Assembly (NCBI GenBank): GCA_026391515.1
Contig: JAPLEC010000129.1
Location: forward strand, 1-11,077
DNA: 11,077 bases
From: Bacteroidia bacterium
Lineage (GTDB): Bacteria; Bacteroidota; Bacteroidia; Bacteroidales; VadinHA17
Direction of reading: 5' to 3'
Positions 6,935 through 11,077 of the stretch are shown piece by piece; the first letter of the stretch is position 1; every line of letters begins with the position of its first letter. The translations under genes were made by a program, and so were the position numbers. The notes below the pieces were generated by a model. It did no database searches. It saw only the letters and a program-made list of their open reading frames with translations, and had not been told where the DNA came from.

Positions 6935-7813
6935 TTATTTCTGAATTTCGTTAACTGAATTCGTCTCCATCACCAGCGGGAAAGTAGCTCCCTCAGATAC
7001 CATTCCCAGGGTGCCCTGTAACCTGGTGGATACCACCTGTTTAATAAAGTAACCTTCTGCAGGTGCGAAGTATAACTCTCCTTTGCCGGTAAAAGGCCCA
7101 TACATCTTAATATCCATCCCCTGCGACTGCGTTTTCATTTCCTGAGTACCGGATAATACAAAAGTAATTTTTGCACAGTTTATCTCACCTACCTTCTCAA
7201 ATCCTTCAAATTTATTCTCAGATCTGATCAGTTGTTTTATGGTCGTTGATGATGTTTTGGCAAAAGAAGAGTCGGATGATGACCATGTAAATCCCGGCGA
7301 AATTGGTCCGGCCGGCACGTCAGGAAAGAAGTCGTTAAAGTATTGACTCACATTGGAATTATCGCCGTTTCCGCTCACGAAAGTTACCTGTTCAGCTCCC
7401 GAAAGATCCACCTCTTTGCCTTCAGGAGAGATAGTCATGCTGAAAGTTTTTCCGATGGCTTCTTTAACCGGACCGCCGGAAATTCCACCCATTACGTCAA
7501 TCGTCTGATCCAACGTATCAATTGATATTTCAAGCCTGATGTTGTTTTCCTGCATCCCGGCTGCTTTGATAGTGCATCCCAGCACATTTGTCACATTCAC
7601 CTTCATCGATTGTCCGTTAATGTCCATATCCTGGACTACTTGAGTGCTATTCAGATACTTAACATCATCAGCAGGATATTTGTATTCAAGCTTTACCGCT
7701 TCGGATTGCTGGTTCTGCAAAGGTGCATTCTGCGCTGATAACTGATATGAGAGGCCGGTTAAAATAGTTAAAACAACCTGACAGATAATTCTGATCATTT
7801 TGCAATTCTTCAT
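6935..7813 (-). CDS. Exported protein of unknown function, DUF6263-like
   Basis: A 292-residue protein with a clear signal peptide (MKNCKMIRIICQVV, then a hydrophobic stretch ending SYQLSAQ; predicted cleavage after residue 28). The mature part is rich in beta-type alternation. It shows features I associate with the DUF6263 group: an early LEYKYPADDVKYL segment, a STQVVQDMDINGQSMKVNV stretch (56-74), a central FFPDVPAGPISPGFTW (162-177), and YKL-like GFEKVGEINCAKITF (204-218). No catalytic motif or lipobox is seen. The assignment to DUF6263 is by memory of pattern and is tentative. The location is periplasm or cell surface. It is convergent with the CAP gene and carries its own upstream -7 element. 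Confidence 0.7.
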   Translation of the reverse strand: MKNCKMIRIICQVVLTILTGLSYQLSAQNAPLQNQQSEAVKLEYKYPADDVKYLNSTQVVQDMDINGQSMKVNVTNVLGCTIKAAGMQENNIRLEISIDTLDQTIDVMGGISGGPVKEAIGKTFSMTISPEGKEVDLSGAEQVTFVSGNGDNSNVSQYFNDFFPDVPAGPISPGFTWSSSDSSFAKTSSTTIKQLIRSENKFEGFEKVGEINCAKITFVLSGTQEMKTQSQGMDIKMYGPFTGKGELYFAPAEGYFIKQVVSTRLQGTLGMVSEGATFPLVMETNSVNEIQK

Positions 7814-7871
7814 GTTTTTGGAAGTTAAGTCAATAAAAATGGAAATGAGTGAATAAAATTATATAAAATTT

Positions 7872-7879
7872 CAAAGTTA
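7872..7879 (-). promoter_or_regulatory. Bacteroidota -7 element for the DUF6263-like gene
   Basis: On the minus strand, 7879-7872 reads TAACTTTG, a full TAnnTTTG match, identical to the -7 elements at 8001 and 10884 on the other strand. It lies 59 bases before the start codon at 7813. No TTG is present at the expected -33 spacing. Confidence 0.5.
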
Positions 7880-7967
7880 ATCATCTGTCCGGGCTAGTTT
7901 TTTAACGACTCATCTATGAAAAAGATGGTATTGACATTAGAATTATTATGGTTTGAGAACCGATGAC

Positions 7968-8008
7968 AAAAATAAAATTGATTTTGGCTTAAAAATAGTG
8001 TAACTTTG
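7968..8008 (+). promoter_or_regulatory. Promoter copy A of the repeated module (promoter half only)
   Basis: The -33 TTG (7978-7980) and -7 TAACTTTG (8001-8008) are separated by exactly 20 bases. The 40 bases AAAATAAAATTG to TAACTTTG match copy B (8943-8982) at 34 positions by hand alignment. No terminator half precedes it, as expected if it is the left end of the array, since the upstream gene points away. It drives the membrane/SH3-like gene at 8120. Confidence 0.75.
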
Positions 8009-8119
8009 ATTACAGGAGAGGAGTAGTAAAAACTGTAAAAGCCTGTAAAGCAAAGACAAATCTTCTGATCTGTTGAGCAATAATTAAATAAATTAATTAA
8101 CAATTTAAAACCTGCTAAA

Positions 8120-8578
8120 ATGCTTGAAATTATTTTAATCTACTTTTTGTCAAAACAAATTGGAATAAAAGCCGAAGATAAAGGACATCGTAAAGGTCCG
8201 TATATATTTATGTTTATCATTTTGTGGTTTTGTGGGGAAATCATTGGTGCCATAATAGGGGTACGTTCAACTGAAGAACTTACAGCTAAAGTTTATTTAT
8301 TTGCATTAGTTGGTGCTGCACTTGGCACTATTATATCTTTCGTAATTGTTAATAGTCTCAAAGATTTGGGAATTGTAACAAAGAAAGATGCATGCACTGT
8401 ATGTGATGAAAAACTTATTGTATATAATAAAACACATGAATCATTAGGAATTTTAGCAGAACTCGAAATAGGTTCTAAATTTTCAATTAATTTCAAAAGT
8501 GATTTCCCCCGTTTTTATGAAGTGCGTCTGGCTGACGGAAAAACCGGCTATATACTTAAGACTGCAAAATACTCATAA
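8120..8578 (+). CDS. Membrane protein with C-terminal SH3-like region, function unknown
   Basis: A 152-residue protein. The N-terminus (MLEIILIYFLSKQIGIKAEDKGH) plus the hydrophobic stretch at 28-47 containing WFCGEIIGAIIG resembles a membrane module I recall as common in small Bacteroidota proteins. A second membrane helix is at about 56-79. After a short linker with a CTVC motif (C92, C95), residues about 108-151 end in FYEVRLADGKTGYILKTAKY, which has the look of a bacterial SH3-like fold (compare the YKVRLxDGRTGYV pattern of SH3b domains). The product is probably anchored in the inner membrane with the SH3-like part on one side. No enzyme motif is seen. The gene is preceded by promoter copy A; an AT-rich hairpin (TAAAACT 8576-8582 / AGTTTTA 8594-8600) begins at its stop codon. 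Confidence 0.68.
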   Translation: MLEIILIYFLSKQIGIKAEDKGHRKGPYIFMFIILWFCGEIIGAIIGVRSTEELTAKVYLFALVGAALGTIISFVIVNSLKDLGIVTKKDACTVCDEKLIVYNKTHESLGILAELEIGSKFSINFKSDFPRFYEVRLADGKTGYILKTAKYS

Positions 8579-8658
8579 AACTAATTCATTAAAAGTTTTA
8601 AGATGCTATTGTCAGAAAATAATTACTCAAAAATTAAAAGAATTTCATTGGATTAATC

Positions 8659-8843
8659 ATGTATTTTAAAATCAACTGGGAATAGCGTATTGTCGTACAC
8701 ATTTGCCAACGGGAATGCCATTGGATTTAATATTGCAGGTTTTATAACAAAACAATCCACTTATCTTATATATGATCGTCCTGAATACTAATAAAATCAT
8801 TGAGATGTGCAGATATGATGAATATTTAGCAGAGGGAAAATAG
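8659..8843 (+). pseudogene. Frameshifted remnant of a small gene
   Basis: Three consecutive frames give protein-like sequence that joins if two single bases are skipped. ATG at 8659 starts MYFKINWE, ending at a TAG (8683-8685). The next frame continues SVLSYTFANGNAIGFNIAGF then ITKQSTYLIYDRPEY to a TAA at 8789-8791. The third frame continues NKIIEMCRYDEYLAEGK to a TAG at 8841-8843. Dropping one T near 8683 and one T at 8789 would restore an uninterrupted frame of about 61 codons, followed 51 bases later by terminator T1, the same arrangement as the intact neighbours. I do not recognise the protein. The composition (Tyr/Ile/Asn-rich, sensible hydrophobic pattern) favours a decayed gene over chance, but short length makes this uncertain. 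Sequencing errors are an alternative cause. Confidence 0.42.
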
Positions 8844-8894
8844 CAACTAACCATAACAAGTACAATAAAGTAAATAAGTTTGACATGATTTTCT

Positions 8895-8923
8895 GCCCTC
8901 GGAAATCAACTTCGGGGGCTTTT
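8895..8923 (+). terminator. Terminator T1
   Basis: GCCCTCGGA (8895-8903) pairs with TTCGGGGGC (8911-8919) around a 7-base loop AATCAAC, followed by TTTT (8920-8923). Two of the nine pairs are G-U. The loop and stem match T2 and T3, and the G-U pair at 8902/8912 is a G-C pair in T2, a structure-preserving change. Confidence 0.85.
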
Positions 8924-8951
8924 AGTTTAAATCGGCTTGCTTAAAATAAAA

Positions 8952-8982
8952 TTGACTTTGGCCTAAACAAGGTGTAACTTTA
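8952..8982 (+). promoter_or_regulatory. Promoter B for the YD-repeat lipoprotein gene
   Basis: TTG (8952-8954) and TAACTTTA (8975-8982) are 20 bases apart, the same spacing as in copies A and C. The last base of the -7 element is A instead of the consensus G. The leader to the ATG at 9017 is short (about 30 bases). Confidence 0.72.
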
Positions 8983-9016
8983 TAGTTCAATTAATACCTC
9001 ACAAAATCTAAGCATT

Positions 9017-9751
9017 ATGAAATCACTTAATTTATTCTGTATTAAATCAGGATTATTCCTGCTAATTCCATTGAGTTGCTTTCTGTTTTCCTGCTCTGCT
9101 GAGTCTCAAACTATAAAAGCTAAAAGCTGTCTTGAAGTACGTGAACTAAAAGGGAAGGTAAAATCCATCAGAGAAACAGAATATTATGCTGAAGTTGTAG
9201 ATGGGGAAATCAAGAAGGATGGGATTAAAGTCATAATGGTTACATCCTTTAATAAAGCATATACTGTTGTCGAATTTATACAATATCATCCTGATGGAAG
9301 ACAAGTTGCTGCTCGACATATTGATAACTATGATTCTAATAACAAACTGGTTAAAGTGATAGATTATATCACTAATAACTCAAAACCTAACACAATGAAG
9401 ATTTCCAGTAAATATGATGAAAAAGGGAATATGATTGAAACCCTTGGTTATGGTACTGATGGCAAATTATATAATAAAGGAACATATAAATATGATGAGA
9501 AAAGCAGAATGATTGAAAATATCTCTTCCTTTCTTACAACTTCAGCTGAACAACCTTGGTTTACGGATACAGCAAAATATATTTTGGATGCAGAAGGAAG
9601 AACAATAGAGGAAATAATATCTCAATCCGGTATAATTATTATGAGAAACACTTATAAATACTCCAATTTTGACAATGAAGGGAACTGGTTGGTCAAAACA
9701 ACAGGAGATCCACCTGAGAGTATTACCGAAAGGGTAATTGAATACTATTGA
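9017..9751 (+). CDS. Predicted lipoprotein with YD/RHS-like sequence repeats
   Basis: A 244-residue protein with a type II signal peptide: MKSLNLFCIK, a hydrophobic core, then the lipobox LFSC with lipidated C26. The body contains loose repeats of about 25-30 residues built on Y-x-Y-D-x-x-G-(N/R): around 104 (NYDSNNKLVKV), 132 (KYDEKGNMIE), 158 (KYDEKSRMIE), 187 (KYILDAEGRTIEE) and 213 (YKYSNFDNEGNW). The C-terminus ends TERVIEYY, a pattern I recall from Bacteroidota YD-type lipoproteins. Such repeats resemble RHS/YD strands, but the protein is far too short to be an RHS toxin shell. It probably sits at the cell envelope. Function is unknown. It is a self-contained unit: promoter B lies upstream and terminator T2 65 bases downstream. 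Confidence 0.72.
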   Translation: MKSLNLFCIKSGLFLLIPLSCFLFSCSAESQTIKAKSCLEVRELKGKVKSIRETEYYAEVVDGEIKKDGIKVIMVTSFNKAYTVVEFIQYHPDGRQVAARHIDNYDSNNKLVKVIDYITNNSKPNTMKISSKYDEKGNMIETLGYGTDGKLYNKGTYKYDEKSRMIENISSFLTTSAEQPWFTDTAKYILDAEGRTIEEIISQSGIIIMRNTYKYSNFDNEGNWLVKTTGDPPESITERVIEYY

Positions 9752-9815
9752 TTTGGGAATTGTCATTCGAACTTTAAAAAGGACTTGATTTTCAAAAATC
9801 ATAAAAAAGAAGTCT

Positions 9816-9845
9816 GCCCTCGGAAATCAGCTCCGGGGGCTTTTT
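9816..9845 (+). terminator. Terminator T2
   Basis: GCCCTCGGA (9816-9824) pairs with TCCGGGGGC (9832-9840) around the loop AATCAGC, with one G-U pair, followed by TTTTT (9841-9845). It ends the lipoprotein transcript. Confidence 0.9.
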
Positions 9846-9871
9846 GCTTAAATCGACTTGCTAAAATAAAG

Positions 9872-9902
9872 TTGACTTTGTCTTAAACAAAGTGTAACTT
9901 TA
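9872..9902 (+). promoter_or_regulatory. Promoter C for the ankyrin gene
   Basis: TTG (9872-9874) and TAACTTTA (9895-9902) are 20 bases apart. The leader to the ATG at 10006 is about 95 bases long and AT-rich, without a clear hairpin; a 12-residue frame starts at 9955 but has no support as a gene. Confidence 0.72.
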
Positions 9903-10005
9903 GTAAAAAAATAGGCGTTCCTTGGTTTATTCAGATAGTCGTAAGTTATTTATAATGGTAGCTCTGGTATTAGAATATATTATTACTAATTAATTACTTA
10001 ATAAA

Positions 10006-10785
10006 ATGAAACAACTTTTCACCTTTATTTTTATCACCTTCTTAACACTAGAAGCCTCTGGTCAGATTTATACTGATATCAAGCAGCTAACGAGTATGGG
10101 GGTAGATATTCCTCCTCAGGACTTGCTGGGTTTTGGAATAGGTAATTGTGATCTTGAACTTATCAAATCAGCAATTACAAAAGGAGCTGACATTAATTAC
10201 AAACCTGAGATTAACGGAACCTTTCCACTTTGCTCGGGAATAACCGGGGCAGTTAGTGCGGTCCTCCCGGCTGAAGAAAGTATTATGGCAAATCAGATAC
10301 GTGACGAAGGATCTGCTGTTTACTCGGGCCGGTCACTTAGTGATTTACGCCGTGACTATATTACGATCATCAGGTTTCTATTGCAAAAAGGTGCAAAGGC
10401 TACTGTTTCGTCTGAATTATCTTTTGAGGATAATCCATTCCTTCTTGCAGCCAAGTGCCGTGATATTGAAATTATTAGGATTCTTCTTGATTTCAAAGCC
10501 GATCCTAATACCAGGGATTATGCCGGATTTACAGCACTTCATTTATTGGGACTTCCATATCCTGTTTCCTATCCATATAAAAACTCACCCGAAATCGCAA
10601 AATTGTTAATATCAAAAGGAGCTAAGATGACTAAATGTTCTGAAAATGATGATACACCTTTGACATTGGCAAAATCGAGTCTTAATACAATCACATCAAA
10701 CGAACTTTCCTGGAAAGATTATCCTTGTTATAATGAACTTGTTAACAGTATTAAAAGCCTGATTGATATTTATAGCAAATTATAA
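10006..10785 (+). CDS. Secreted ankyrin-repeat protein
   Basis: A 259-residue protein with a signal peptide (MKQLFTFIFITFLTLEASGQ, cleavage likely around residue 19-20) and several ankyrin repeats. These lie at about 48-66 (CDLELIKSAITKGADINYK), 118-132 (a partial helix pair ending FLLQKGAKA), 142-169 (NPFLLAAKCRDIEIIRILLD then FKADPNTR), 171-206 (DYAGFTALHLLGL to LLISKGAK) and 216-227 (DTPLTLAKS). The repeats are interrupted by a non-repeat insertion at about 70-115. Ankyrin domains mediate protein-protein binding; with an export signal this one should act in the periplasm or outside. The partner is unknown. It is a single-gene unit between promoter C and terminator T3. Confidence 0.82.
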   Translation: MKQLFTFIFITFLTLEASGQIYTDIKQLTSMGVDIPPQDLLGFGIGNCDLELIKSAITKGADINYKPEINGTFPLCSGITGAVSAVLPAEESIMANQIRDEGSAVYSGRSLSDLRRDYITIIRFLLQKGAKATVSSELSFEDNPFLLAAKCRDIEIIRILLDFKADPNTRDYAGFTALHLLGLPYPVSYPYKNSPEIAKLLISKGAKMTKCSENDDTPLTLAKSSLNTITSNELSWKDYPCYNELVNSIKSLIDIYSKL

Positions 10786-10823
10786 TATAATCTGTTGTAT
10801 AATCAGAACATCATCTTAATGTT

Positions 10824-10853
10824 GCCATCGGAAATCAGCTCCGGGGGCTTTTT
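10824..10853 (+). terminator. Terminator T3, right end of the array
   Basis: GCCATCGGA (10824-10832) pairs with TCCGGGGGC (10840-10848) around the same loop AATCAGC as T2, with one A-G mismatch in the stem, then TTTTT (10849-10853). Similarity to the module stops at the T-tract: the promoter half is absent and an unrelated spacer follows. Confidence 0.87.
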
Positions 10854-10883
10854 CTTTTAATAATCCTATTCTTGGGAAATTCG

Positions 10884-10891
10884 TAACTTTG
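10884..10891 (+). promoter_or_regulatory. -7 element for the asd-like gene
   Basis: TAACTTTG is a full TAnnTTTG match, 50 bases before the ATG at 10942. No TTG lies about 20 bases upstream; only a T-rich stretch (10849-10858) is present there. The surrounding bases do not match the repeated module. Confidence 0.55.
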
Positions 10892-10941
10892 GTCAAAAGA
10901 GTAGTAATGCTTCATAAGAATGAACTATAATCCTTAAAATT

Positions 10942-11077
10942 ATGAAGAAGCCTATTCCTGTCACAGTCCTTGCTGCCACCGGCAGCGTTGGAAAGCGTTT
11001 CGTCCAATTGCTGGATGGAAATCCCTGGTTTCAAGTCGTCGCTCTTACCGCATCGGACCGTAGTGAAGGGCATCCTT
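10942..11077 (+). CDS. asd: Aspartate-semialdehyde dehydrogenase, archaeal/fungal type, N-terminal part
   Basis: Open from ATG 10942 to the window end, giving 45 residues. VTVLAATGSVGKRFVQLLDG followed by NPWFQVVALTASDRSEG is the NADP-binding N-terminus of aspartate-semialdehyde dehydrogenase. The form with G-S-V-G-x-R-F and N/HPWF is typical of the archaeal/fungal-like class, rather than the short E. coli-like N-terminus. The enzyme reduces aspartyl phosphate in the synthesis of lysine, threonine, methionine and diaminopimelate. The usual first Gly of the GATGSVG loop is Ala here (AATGSVG). The catalytic Cys and His lie outside the window. It is preceded by its own -7 element and separated from the accessory array by terminator T3. 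Confidence 0.85.
   Translation, partial: MKKPIPVTVLAATGSVGKRFVQLLDGNPWFQVVALTASDRSEGHP

Larger units (their letters stand above)
7814..8119. other. 306-base divergent intergenic region
   Basis: This gap separates two divergent genes. It holds a minus-strand -7 element (7872-7879) and a full plus-strand promoter (7978-8008). The transcript leader to the ATG at 8120 is about 100 bases long and begins with an inverted repeat, TTACAGG (8010-8016) / CCTGTAA (8042-8048), 7 bp with a 25-base loop, right where transcription should begin. I see no convincing gene here. A 16-residue frame at 7916-7966 has no support. Confidence 0.6.
8893..8982. repeat. Terminator-promoter module, copy 1
   Basis: A 90-base spacer module made of terminator T1 plus promoter B. 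It aligns with 9814-9902 over its full length at 80 of 90 positions with one single-base gap (hand alignment). Both halves are conserved, including the T-rich joint TTTAAATCGGCTTGCT-like stretch, which belongs to neither signal. The unit lies directly between the gene remnant and the lipoprotein gene. Confidence 0.85.
9814..9902. repeat. Terminator-promoter module, copy 2
   Basis: This 89-base copy, terminator T2 plus promoter C, aligns with 8893-8982 at 80 of 90 positions. It separates the lipoprotein gene from the ankyrin gene. The upstream flanks are only loosely similar (GACATGATTTTC and GACTTGATTTTC before the two modules), and the downstream leaders show no evident similarity, which sets the module limits. 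Confidence 0.85.

Noticed and set aside
6921..6936. AACTT/AAGTT hairpin between the CAP and DUF6263-like genes as a terminator
   Set aside because: The stem is only 5 bp and AT-rich, with no T-tract in either direction.
7916..7966. 16-residue plus-strand frame just before promoter A
   Set aside because: It is too short to judge, lies upstream of the promoter, and has no counterpart before the other promoter copies.
7894..8103. 69-codon minus-strand frame in the intergenic region
   Set aside because: It runs across a strong plus-strand promoter (7978-8008) and has a low-complexity Phe/Tyr/Ser-rich composition typical of AT-rich spacer.
9017..9751. YD-repeat lipoprotein as an RHS toxin
   Set aside because: It has only about five degenerate repeats in 244 residues, no RHS core motif and no C-terminal toxin domain.
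8893..9902. Modules as integron attC sites
   Set aside because: I looked for RYYYAAC and GTTRRRY ends with paired inner boxes and found none; the stems are fully explained as terminators, and no integrase is seen in the window.
8893..10853. Modules as a CRISPR array
   Set aside because: Repeat spacing is about 0.9-1.0 kb with complete genes between the copies, and there are no short uniform spacers or cas genes.

Overview
The window reads as chromosomal DNA of a Bacteroidota bacterium, most likely an environmental Bacteroidales/Marinilabiliales-like lineage. The reasons are start sites without clear Shine-Dalgarno sequences, AT-rich spacers with the Bacteroidota promoter signature (-33 TTG and -7 TAnnTTTG), and a gene set of DUF2892, DsrE2, exported glutathione peroxidase, CAP protein and Bacteroidota-type lipoproteins. 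Taxonomy is inferred from style and protein resemblance, not from a marker gene.

Layout. (1) 1-1009: a sulfur-trafficking neighbourhood. It holds the C-terminus of a TusE/DsrC protein, a DsrE2 protein, a terminator, and a convergent small DUF2892 membrane protein. (2) 1147-4697: a polyphosphate locus. A CHAD-domain protein (polyphosphate-binding family) diverges from a two-gene operon of SixA phosphohistidine phosphatase and polyphosphate kinase PPK1, separated by one base. All expected PPK1 active-site residues are present. (3) 4698-4801: a long imperfect palindrome of CACAAAG-type repeats. (4) 4802-7813: housekeeping and envelope genes. These are an ICMT/PEMT-type membrane methyltransferase, an exported two-Cys glutathione peroxidase overlapping it tail to tail, a secreted CAP-domain protein ending inside a heptanucleotide repeat, and an exported DUF6263-like protein. 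(5) 7968-10853: an AT-rich accessory stretch of single genes in one orientation, separated by repeated terminator-promoter modules. It contains a membrane/SH3-like protein, a frameshifted gene remnant, a lipoprotein with YD-like repeats, and a secreted ankyrin protein. (6) 10942 to the end: the start of an archaeal/fungal-type aspartate-semialdehyde dehydrogenase.

The least ordinary part is region 5. Two spacers share a module of about 90 bp (80 of 90 positions match by hand alignment) made of an intrinsic terminator followed by a promoter with identical 20-nt spacing. A promoter-only copy stands at the left end and a terminator-only copy at the right end. The result is a row of insulated one-gene transcription units that could exchange by recombination in the repeats. 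The polyphosphate locus is the clearest functional module: a kinase working through a phosphohistidine, a phosphohistidine phosphatase, and a polyphosphate-binding protein next to each other.
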